A DNA stretch of 64,000 nucleotides, from NCBI GenBank assembly GCA_037783545.1, contig JBBELK010000529.1, positions 496,001 to 560,000 of the forward strand, given 5' to 3'. Source of the stretch: Henricia sp. BOLD:AAB3569 (lineage: Eukaryota; Echinodermata; Asteroidea; Spinulosida; Echinasteridae). Every line of letters begins with the position of its first letter. The first letter of the stretch is position 1. The notes under the pieces were generated by a model. That model was not told the DNA's origin. It saw only the letters and a list, made by a program, of their open reading frames with translations, and ran no database searches. Shown here in pieces: positions 20,301 through 32,300 of this stretch. A program made the translations under genes and the position numbers.

Positions 20301-23300
20301 GGGATGTAAAGCCGTTGGTATTGCGTCAAATGAATCAGAAAAGATCGCCTGCTTGGAACTTTTTCAAGGGTGGTCGAGTTGTCCTGGAGCTTAGTTTGTT
20401 GGGACCGATTTGACTCGGGACCAATTTGACCTGGGACCGAGTTGACCTGGGACCGAATTTACTTCCAAATACTGAAAGCCGTCCAGATCAAACTGTACGG
20501 CTTTCAAGAACAGCATTTTTCCCCCCATCAAAACCATTGGCAAATTGGAATCTTTAGTTTACTCATTTTACAGGAAATTGCTATTTTTGGTAAAATATGA
20601 ATCTCCACACGTTCTACATACCTCCCTGGCTGAAATTGTCTGAAAAGTGGCGTACATTCGTCCGTAAAACCCGAATCTTTCAGGAGCAATCATACCGCAT
20701 GACTTGTAGAATTTTTCCCCTTTTCAAGATGGCGGATGTAGACTCGGCGCAGTCGTTCTTTCGGCCACCAGCACGTACTAGCACGGTACAGACAAGGGGG
20801 GCGCTGTTCACATTTTTTCGCTCTTGCCTGTGGGCATGTACCGTTCCGCCGGCCGGCGCTCCGCTGGCGAATCCACAGTCACTGACGCGAGTACACGTTA
20901 AAAATGTGATATATTTCCTCATGGCTTGCATCTCTGAATTGTTTATATATTTTTGTAAATTGATAGTTAGTTAGAAAACCTACAAGCTGTTTAATTATCG
21001 ACCAATTACTCTCAAAATGATTGTCCATGTATGACAATTGCGTTGTTTACACGTTGCCAATGTCTCAACTACGAATGAAGTATGATTTTTTCTTCAGCAA
21101 TTCCGTTAGATGACGAAAAATATTGCCACCCAACTCCCCTTCCCTCCCTCCCAATTAAACAAATTGTAAAACAAAAATCAGAAAGGACTCGATAAGAACC
21201 ACAGAACCTCTCGAAACTATACAATTCCAGGCGCCTATAGCTTTTGAGTAAGGATGCCGCCAACTTTTTTAAACACCTGCAGCCGATTTCACGAAGCATT
21301 GCGCAGCTTGCGCAACTTGCGCAACTTTTGACAAATGGCGCAAGCTTCATAGCCTGCGTGTTATCTTCGGAAGAATGTTGCGCAACTTACGCAATAAAAT
21401 GTTGCGCAAGTGGGTTTACGCAGTGCGTTATGATTCGTGAAATCGGCTAGGGAGGGAAGGGGAGTTGGGTGGCAATATTTTTCGTCATCTAACGGAATTG
21501 CTGAAGAAAAAAACATACTTCATTCGTAGTTGAGACATTGGCAACGTGTAAACAACGCAATTGTCATACATGGACAATCATTTTGAGAGTAATTGGTCGA
21601 TAATTAAACAGCTTGTAGGTTTTCTAACTAACTATCAATTTACAAAAATATATAAACAATTCAGAGATGCAAGCCATGAAGAAATATATCACATTTTTAA
21701 CGTGTACTCGCGTCAGTGACTGTGGATTCGCCAGCGGAGCGCCGGCCGGCGGAACGGTACATGCCCACAGGCAAGAGCGAAAAAATGTGAACAGCGCCCC
21801 CCTTGTCTGTACCGTGCTAGTACGTGCTGGTGGCCGAAAGAACGACTGCGCCGAGTCTACATCCGCCATCTTGAAAAGGGGAAAAATTCTACAAGTCATG
21901 CGGTATGATTGCTCCTGAAAGATTCGGGTTTTACGGACGAATGTACGCCACTTTTCAGACAATTTCAGCCAGGGAGGTATGTAGAACGTGTGGAGATTCA
22001 TATTTTACCAAAAATAGCAATTTCCTGTAAAATGAGTAAACTAAAGATTCCATTTTGCCAATGGTTTTGATGGGGGGAAAAATGCTGTTCTTGAAAGCCG
22101 TACAGTTTGATCTGGACGGCTTTCAGTATTTGGAAGTAGGACCGAATTGACCGGGGACCGAGTTGACTTGAAACTGGTTTAAAGCCCTGATCAACTACTC
22201 AATTCATTCCGTAATCTTTCCATTGTTTACTGTGTGCTATCTTTCTAATGATTTTTCTAATTTCGTTGCTGATCAGCGAAGGATCCATGAAATTTTATCC
22301 TCGTAAAAACATTTTGTCATTAATTTACAGGTGCATCATGTGAAAGAACATACATAAAACAGTGTGACCGGAGAGGTTAAAGGTTGAGTCTTTCAGCCCT
22401 TGGAGTAGTGTCACAGAAAACGCCCCCAAACTGGAGTTACAAAATCCAAGCCCCGGCCTGGTGCCGGGTAGAACTAACGGTGTTAAGAAAATGAAAAAGA
22501 GGAAGGAGCTAGATGCCCTTCTCCTGAACAACATGAACGGCAAAAAGTTAAACAAAGGCTCGGGCAGTGGTAAAGAAGGCCATGAACTACTACGTAACGA
22601 AGTCAGTTGGGACTCCAACTCGACGGAAAATGACGAGTTCTTTGCCCCGCCAAGGAGGATGGTGATCAAAAAGTAAGTTGTCTAGGATTTATTTAACATC
22701 ATTGATTTCGATTTAGCACTATTATTATTATTATTATTATTTCTTTCTGGTATTCATACCAAGGATTCCTCAATAGTGCTCATTGCACTGTCACTCGCAA
22801 GCGTGAGGAAACCCATGACGAATTAGAATTATAAATGGCCAGAGACACCGGGGATGATCCCCCTTGCTCTTCACGAAAGAATGCTCTGGGATCTTTAGAG
22901 TGCGTTTCCATTACCTAACACACTGGACCAACGGCTTTACATCCCTTCCGAAGGATGGAGCAAGTGTGGTTGAGTGCCTTGCCCAAGGGCACAGGTACCG
23001 TAGCCGTGGGGAGGTTCGAACCTGCAACCCCAAGTTTTCACCTATGATTGTGAGTCAATGACCTAAACCGCTCGGCCACGGTACCCCACTGTGTGATCTT
23101 GTGACTTTAGCTTTTAAGTAAAGCCTAGCGTACATCGACATTGCAACTGGAAGCAACTCAACTGATCAGTTGCTGTCGATGTGTGCGTAGCCCGCACATC
23201 GACAGCAACTGATTAGTTCCGCAACTAGCGGCAACTGGGAGCATCCAGCTATATCTACATTTCCAGAATGCGCACATCGACACAGCAACTCGGTAAAGCG

Positions 23301-26300
23301 CAAAGTGCATTGCCCTTGCAACTGGAAGCAACTGTGCTTGCAGTTGCTGTCGATGTGCGCGCACGTGAGCAACTGGCAGCAACTAGTTGCAAGTACGCAT
23401 ACATCGACGCAACTGACCGCAACTGGGTACAACTAGTTGCCAGAAGGTAGAACATGAGCAACTCGCAGCAACTGGGATTTTTCCAGTTGCCAGTAGTTGC
23501 AAGTGCGCGTACATTGACCTTTTTAAGCAACTGATCAGTTGCCGCGAGTTGCTTCCAGTTGCCGGAAACACCAGTTGCAATGTTGATGTACGCTAGGCTT
23601 AAGATCTATTTTTCTTTTCAAAATCAAAGATGAACAGGTCAATTTTCTAAAGAAATCATTTTTTAACAAGTGCAAGAGTATAAATGACAGATTACACCAT
23701 GTTTTTGCATAACTCAACTCGACTTAATATTTCAAAGGGAAGTGAATTATGGAGTGAAAAACATTCAACAATTTCCTTGAAAATACTGAAACTGTTTCTT
23801 CCATGTTCCATAGACTTAACACATGGCATCTCAATGGTGACCAGTGAACGGAGTTCATACCAATAACAATTTGTGTGTGTGTGTGTGTATGAATGCTCAT
23901 TATGCCCAGTTCTGTCTGATTTTGCCAGAATGCCTCGCACTTTAAAATTTCTTTTGAAATTTCTTTTAAATTTCTTTAAAATATATTTTAAATTTCTTTT
24001 AAATTTCTTTTAAATTTATCAAATGCTTTTCATTCCTCTTTCCTTTTTGGCCCCAGACCTCACAAGTGGCGTATTTGTGCCACCAGCCTACAACTTTGCA
24101 TCTTTGTCGTCATGGTAGCGTGTATTGTCGTCACCGGGGGCCTAGTGTGGATGCACCTTGACCTCAAGCAAGACCTCGATGAGCTCAGGTTGCGCATCGC
24201 TAAAGGTGATCACTGGTCGTCTGAAAACCCCAGATCACTGCATTGTGTATAAATCAGTGGTTTTAATTTCGCTACGAGATACCCACAGTGTGTACAATTG
24301 ATTGCTTTCCGTGACGTAGAACGGGAATGTTTGGTGGTCAACGATTACGCGCGTACCACTAGAAGCACATGAACACGCATACAAATATTCACCAGCGTAT
24401 TTTCATTCGAAGATGCCGCACGCGCGTGATGCGATACGTTCAAATAATTGAGCATGTACTCGGCTTGTAAAAACGAAAGTGCTTCTACTTGATCGCGATT
24501 TTTAGCCTGAAGAAATACGTTTTTATCTTTATCGATACAACAGCCATGGCTCAAGTGCAACCAATGCGCTTCTCTTGCTCTTTTTGCTGGTTATCACTCA
24601 AGCCATGTGCATCATGAAAAATTACAACCAAAATGGTGGATGGAAGGCGTGACGTCACCGGAAAGCACTCAATAGCATGTTTATTGTTGAGTGTAATTAG
24701 TTGAGTGCATTTCTTTGTGGTGTTGAGACCCAAGGACAGGGTTCCACTGTAGTACAATGCTAATTTCTTTCCATTGTTTCCTGTATTGTTTACTGAACAT
24801 TAAAGGTCCATTGTATCATTTGCAATGACCCAATTTTGTTTTTCATGAGTTGACAAGAAAAACCTTACTCAAAGTGTTGATAGCAATGGTAACAAACACC
24901 ACATGAATTTATTTCTGTCCAAAATGGTATTTCATGCTGGAAATTGACAACCAAAGGCGGTTTTCTAAAAAAGTCCCGTGCATGGGACTTTTTACTATTC
25001 ACTTGTACACAAAATCCATATATAGACTTTCAAGGTTTTCTGAAGCATTGATGCATCTAAAGCGGGCCTCCCACTGTGCGATTTGTGCCACGAATTTCCT
25101 ACGATCGGGTACGATTGTGTGTAGAGTCTATAGACAGTCTCTGGTAATCGTACCAATTCGTGGCAAAAATCGCACAGTGGGAGGCCCGCTTAAGTAGCTA
25201 AAATTTCTTCAGGCTAGTTTACCAACATTCTTCCTTAGATATGTTACACTCTTATTCTTGCAAATGATACATAGGGCCTTTAAATATTAACATTTTGTTA
25301 ACGAGGCAACAAACGGTTATGTATCCTGGCAGGCCATTTATAAACAGGCAAAAATTTAAATTATTTTTATCAGATTGTGTACAGATAATTTGTTTATGTA
25401 GACAAGTACAGTTCGTATCACATTATCTTGTAGTTAGCTATTTCTAACTGATTAATCCCAGCATTTGTTAACCATCTGTCTGAATAGGCATGTGTACCAC
25501 ACTGACTGTGTTTAATATGAATTATAAATTATGCGTTTGGGGTGAATTTGCATTTTGCCATGCACCAGCGAATATGAGATTCCCATATTGGTTACGTCTT
25601 TAAAATTCACGTGCACTCAAGCACGACTGCCTTATGCGGGAACATTGTCAATATGACAGCCGTACACATATTGACAATTTTCTACTCTTGGCTTTCAAGG
25701 TGCAAATGAACATAACATCTGGTATGGTGCCTAATCACTATTGAAATGAAACAACCAAACTCGGAAATGAGAAAGAAATCGTAAGAGCCTTATCAGGATT
25801 CTTATAAATGTGCAAAACGGGCCTAGGAGAAGCTGGGGTATTTTTTTAGTTTATGCCACAACTCAAATTTAAGGAAAATAATTATTGGAATCGATAGCTT
25901 GGACGATTTTAGAATAGGAATACTTATATGCATTTCCGTCGCAAAGGCTTAGTTTTAGAGAAAAATCACAGAAAAAATATTGCATATGAAAAAACTATGA
26001 TTGCACGCAAAGCGGCCGGCCAGAAACCAAACGGATCATCACAAAAACACAGAATTTTCATGGAAACGCAACATTTGCTACGGAAATACCAATGAAAAAG
26101 GTATTCTAAAATCGTCCAAGCTATCGATTCCAATAATTATTTTCCTTAAATTCGAGTTGTGGCATAAACTAAAAAAATACCGAAGCTGGCAACATGGACA
26201 TTTTAGTTACCCAACAACATTTTTTAGTTCTCCCAGGACTTTGGGAATCCAAATTTGCAAAGCCTGCTGTAACCCCAAAATCATGTTTCTGAAAATTACG

Positions 26301-29300
26301 ACAAAAACCTTTTAACCTTTTATACTAAATGAAATTTCTATTTGTATGCCACCACAGTGGAATCGGAGTTAGAGACATCGACAGAACAAGCATCGACAGT
26401 TAGCACACTACAGCTAAAGATAGAGCAACTACAAAGACTACCAGCACAACATAATAGTATTATTAAGCAGGTAGATGCCTACAGAACTTGAAATGGTTCA
26501 TTAATTCTCACTTAATAGACTATGTAAGTTGACCTCGCGAACGTACGAGACCGCGCGAGACCACTGTTATTTCCGGGCAAAAGACCCTATCTCTTCAACG
26601 CACGTTGCGAGAGAAATTCTTGGATTATTTTGTTTACGCAGGTTTTTGTAAACTCAGACGGCCCAAAACGCATATCCCTAAATAATATCTTGCATTCCAA
26701 TTGATGAAGTAGGGTATATAATAAAAAAATAAGCAATGGAAATGTAAAAATTCACGATCTTTTCTGAGCCGACAAGTCAATCTTTGAAGATCGTAAACTA
26801 CATGGAGCAAAAGATATGCAACACGCACAGCATGCAGCCGACGTACATAGGCCTACAGTGTACATACAGACCTCGCTAGCGATAGGCGAAACGCCATCTT
26901 TTAAGTGCGTTACACAACACACTGGACCAACGGCTTTACATCCCTTCCGAAGGATGGAGCAAGTGTGTTTAAGTGCCTTGCTCAAGGGCACAGGCACCGC
27001 AGCCGCGTATCGAACCCGCAACCCCAGGTTTTCACCCGAGTAATGCGATTTTGTAAAGGAAACAAATTTTTGATTAAGCAAATTTTTCTGCTAAACAGCT
27101 TTATGAAATTGGCCCCTGTTCTGATTAATATTTTGAGAAAATTGCATTTCTTTTTGTGAACGCTTTTCTGTACATGTTTGCTTTGATTTCAGATCGGTCA
27201 TTTAAACTCAACAATTAGTCAATTACAACATGATGTTAAAGAAGTTAGGGACAAGATAAAAGCATTGCCTACACCCAGCATTGAAGGATTAAAGGAAGTG
27301 AGTCAGCAAATTTAATCATTGATGGATCTGCATTTGTTATTACATAATTACTTAATTGTTAACACTGTATGCTCAGTGCTTTCCTGAGACACTATGAAAA
27401 ACTTCATAGCGTCCTCGGGTGGGACTCGAACCCAAGACGACCTGCAAACGAGGCAGACGTCTTAACCACTCGACCACCGAGCTAGCTGGTGTTGAATGGC
27501 CGGTTTGAATCATTTTACAACAGGGATTGCAATTAATCAGAAATTGATTTAGTTTGTGCGGGGAAACTGAATGTTAACAGTGTTAACAATTACGTCGGGT
27601 AAGGGCAAAACAAACCTCAATTAACATTCGTACTACGAAGACTGAAATAAAAGTTTATCCGTCTGGTGCACATATTATTTTTCTCTCTTGTTTTTGTGAC
27701 TTTGCAGATTATCTTGCTATAACATGAACCTTGTATTATCAGGAATGAAGAAAAAGGATTGGGACCAAATGTTTCCATGAGCAAATTAAATTGACGACTA
27801 GAGTTAACCACTGGTCAAACGTCAGTCTATCAACACAATTGGTTCAACTCAATGCCTAATGGGTACCAGTGACCAGTGCGACCATCACCTGTGGGCTGGT
27901 TCCAAAAGGTCGACCAGACAAGTCGACTAACCATCGTTGACAAGACTGTGAAATAGTGAACTACATGTACATTGTATAGATATTAAACATTAAAATATAT
28001 ATTTTTTTTTTTTTACAGTCAACAGCCCAGATAGGCAGCACTATGCAGGGAGTACAGGGCATGCAGACGCAACACACACAACAAATAAGCACACTAACGA
28101 ATACACTGGATCAGATACAGGTACCGTACTCCATGCTCCCAATATACTCTTTGCACGGGCGGCCATGACAGTGGGCAGTCACATTGTCTATATCAAATTG
28201 CATTACTGACGGCGAGAACAATCAATAGTACTGTTATCAACAGAGTTTGAAACATTGATATGATTTGGTCTCACATTTGGACAGAATGGACCCAATATTC
28301 ATAGTTTCTTTCTAATCCACGTCATTTTTTTACAATGTACATTGGTTTGCAGACCAGCATTACAGAGCTGCAAGGAGAGATAGTCAGACAACAGCAGGAA
28401 ACTCCTACAACAACTCCCAAAACTGGATCTAGTAATCCCGCTTCTGCCACTGAAAATCCTGGCAGTTTCCTTGATGTTGGAAAAACCATCCACAATCTCC
28501 AAGAGGTACAATTTATTTTAATTTTCATTTAAATGGGTTTGTAGCAGCTAGCATCACAACTAATTTGCAGCCTTCATTTTTGAATTGGTTTGTGACGACT
28601 GAACACTGAATGACAAAAATGAATCGCTTGTTGTGATTGTTTTTAGGAACAAGAAGAAACGACTTCTGATCTCAGGAAGCTCAATACAACCGTGATATCC
28701 GTCCTACACTGGAAAGATGACCTCATACCGAGGATAACGGCATTAGAGTCTGGCGTTCACACCAGCGACCCGTCAGATAGCAGTTTGGCGTTGAAAGTAG
28801 CCCAGCTGCAGTCTCAAATTGACTTGTTGGTAAGAACACAGGGCTAGAGAGTTCAGTATTTATTACTCTTCCAAAATTTATTTTCTTAAAGCCCAATACA
28901 TCATTTGCAGTTACCCAAAATTTTACTTCACGAGTTGACAAGAAAAACCTGACTTAAAGTGTTGCTAGCAATGGTAACAAACACCACATGATTTTCCTAT
29001 CCCCGTGTAAAATGGTACTTTTGTGGGAGAAATTGCCAACTGAAGATGCTTTTAAAAAAAGATTCTGCAGACAATTTTTTTACCATTCAACACAAAAACC
29101 ATGCATGGATTTTTATGGTTTTCTGAAGTATTACTGCATCTATGTGGCTGAAATTTCTACAAGGCAGTTTATCAACATTATTCTTTAGTTACGTAATGCT
29201 GTTGTAAGTAATCTGTCTTTAATTTGCATTTTGTTTTGAACGGCATATTACAGAGTGTAAAGACATGTATGTTTCAGTTGTGTTTGTATTTAACTTTCAC

Positions 29301-32300
29301 AGAGAAACAGCACCCGCAGTCAAGCATCTACCACAGAGGGACACAGCGAAACACCGAGTGTCACATCCAGCGACTGGACACATAACATCGAGTCAGAGAT
29401 TCAGGAAATACAACAACAACTCAAGGAGGTTAATTTACACAAACCAACATTGTCCAATTCACAATTTAACCAGCTGACGCCAGGATTATTTTTAAAAAAA
29501 AATACAAATTTTTTTAAAAAGGCAAATGTGATTTGCCACAAGTTAAGACAAGGTCAAGCACCACAAATACTGACTCTTGAGTCATTTCTACATTCATCTT
29601 ATGAAACTTCTCACCACAAGATCATACTTTGCAACACTCTGAGGTTGCCGCCACGGAGTGAGATTTGCTACACTGACAATCTTGGCCATTTGTCTTCTCA
29701 TGCGCCGCAACGGAAGTAAAAAAGTAACACTCGGGTCACAAAACTGAACAAATCGTGTGAGTATCGCTAAAAAGCGGCAACTCGACACAAAATAATCGCA
29801 ACCATGCATGCCACGCACAATGACATGATTTTTTCGCACGCTGATTGGCTAAAGAAGCCTGGATGCGCGTGATTTCCGCATCTTGTTTTTTTCCATAGAA
29901 CTTGCAGTGACAATCGACATCACGTCGCAAAAGTTGAACATGTTCAATTCTTGCGATTGTTGATTTGTTTTTTTTAACACTGACTGTTCTGTGCCATCAC
30001 AAGGTCGATCCAAGGACGGATTAATACATTATTATTGTTTACATTTTATTTTTGTTTTTTCAGCTCAACCCCAAAGACCTAAACAATAACCTCCTCAATC
30101 CCAACGTAACGCGTGGCCTCCAACACCAGATAGAGAGGGCACTGTCCGTCTTTAAAGAAGAAAACCTCAAATCGGTGGACGACTTGAAAGAACAGGACCA
30201 AGCACTCTGGGGACGATTATACCAACAACACACTGACATCGCTGCAGTCCAACAAAAAGTGGAGGACCTGAGGGTCAGGGTACAAGACCTTGAGAGAAAG
30301 GAAGGTGAGGATTGGAATTAGACTGGTGCCTTGTTTAAGATAGTTTAGCCGAACTTTGCGGAGAGTTGTGAGAAAATTGTACATCTTTGTTGATCTTTAT
30401 TGTCAATGATACTTGTCCACATTGGCCCGATTACCTGTGATGACCTGTGGTGAATAGGCCCTTGTTCCTCGAGCGAGTTTTTCCAAACTAGAAAACTAGA
30501 ACAGACACAACAAATGCCACTTTGTGATTGGCTAAACTAACACATATAAAGAGAATTGATCATGTTGTCAACACAAATCTGACAAGTACAAACTATAGAT
30601 GAATCCGGTAACTAAAGACTAGCGAGGGCTCATCGCCAGCCAGTGCCAGGAATTATACAATCTGTGTTGTTAAATCTAACAGTGCGCACAATGTGCCCCC
30701 TTCGCGTACACAGGCTTCTTAGGCTTACAATAAATGCGCAAATTGTTTGAAGTGACAACATAATGTAACAACTTATCATCAACACAAAATGCACAGTTCA
30801 TGACACTGGATGGCCCACAGTTATGGCGGACGTACAGGGCCAGGGAAGGAATCCTTAGGTACCGGATACGTCTATAAGAAGTTCGAACCCAGTCCGAGCC
30901 AATATATGGATTGGAATTTCACTGCTTGATCATTACAATGCATAGTTTCCTTCCTAAGCTAAGCATTTATTCCTTGTCTTTGTTGAAGTTTGATGTCAAT
31001 ATCAGCTTGATCTGACTGAATTTTTTTTTTTTTTTATCAATCGTAGGTATTACAGGAACTCAACCAACCACTATGCAGCCAATAGCAGGTGTGTTTTAAA
31101 AATGAATATGCATGTATGTAAATCTTACTTGCTGAAAATCTAATCTGCATCTTGTTTTTAACTCTTTCAGTGCCAAGGCAGTACATGTACGATCTATCGT
31201 ATGTACCCTGAAAGTGCCAATATTGTACATGTACGATCTCATTTTTATTATTATTTTTTCTTCAAAAACGCCAATCGCTGTACGTGTACGACCAAAAGAT
31301 ATCGCTAGAGAGCGCATTTATCTACCAGAAAATGCAATTTCATTCATGTACGACGTTGGAGTTCCACAAGAGGGCGCAAAGTTTGAGTTGTTCTGAGCAC
31401 TAGCAGCTAAGATCGCGGCGCCCATTGTAAATGCACACGCTCTTCCAGGAAAGAAGTTTGTCAGCATTTGTCAGTGTTTTTTTTATTCTGATAGTGAAAA
31501 AGATTAGTATTTATCACTCAATAAAACAATACTATTGAGTCTGGAATGTACAAAAGAACAATATAGAGCAAGTTTGGCAAGTACAGCTTAGTAATGATAT
31601 TTTTAAAAGAATTTCAAAGAATTACAAAAAACAAAAAAAATCTGGCACTTAAAGGCACAGGCTCGTCAGCTCCATGCCTTTGCTATGGAGCTGCATATTG
31701 CGTGGCACGAATTTGGCGCGTGCGCATTGCTGACGAGCCTGTGCCTTTAAGGGTTAAATGTTGAAAAAATGCTGGCACTGAAAGAGTTAATATCTTTTTG
31801 ATTGAATCAAACAAAGCTCATCCCACCCACTCCATATTTTGTTACATAGTTGGAAGAATTAACCCTTAAAGGCACAGGCTTGTCAGCAATGCGCGCGCCA
31901 CGAAATACGCAACTCCCTGTAGCAAAGGCATGGAGCTGCGTATTTCGTGGCACGAATTTGGCGGGCGCGCATTGCTGACGAGCCTGTGCCTTTAACCCGA
32001 AACTACCCTAGTGACTAAATACAATGTATTACTAATGGGTTAATATATAACTACATTGCAGATGATACAACGTCATTGGTCGACAGGGGAGCAACCACAC
32101 ATGGTCAGCCAATCATAATAGACAACATATTAACACAAGAAGGTACATTATTGTTTGGTTTGGTCGAAGTTCGGTTAATGATCTCTGTAAGTTGAACTCT
32201 GTTGTTCGTTCAGCAGAAAGGAATATCGGTGTCAATTTACCATCATTAGAGTCTATCTATAGGGACAGAATGAGCAACCGTACCAAAATTATCATGGACG

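Noticed and set aside
20597..20974. Open frame of 125 codons, repeated on the other strand at 21624-22001
   Set aside because: It lies in the arms of the foldback element, so the duplicate arises from the palindrome. The peptide resembles no domain I know and has no splice or start context support.
27405..27482. tRNA-like sequence on the minus strand (GGTCGAGTGGTTAAGACGTC ... GGGTTCGAGTCCC)
   Set aside because: Two of seven acceptor pairs fail and the anticodon arm is weak; a tRNA-derived remnant is more likely, though a tRNA scan should decide.
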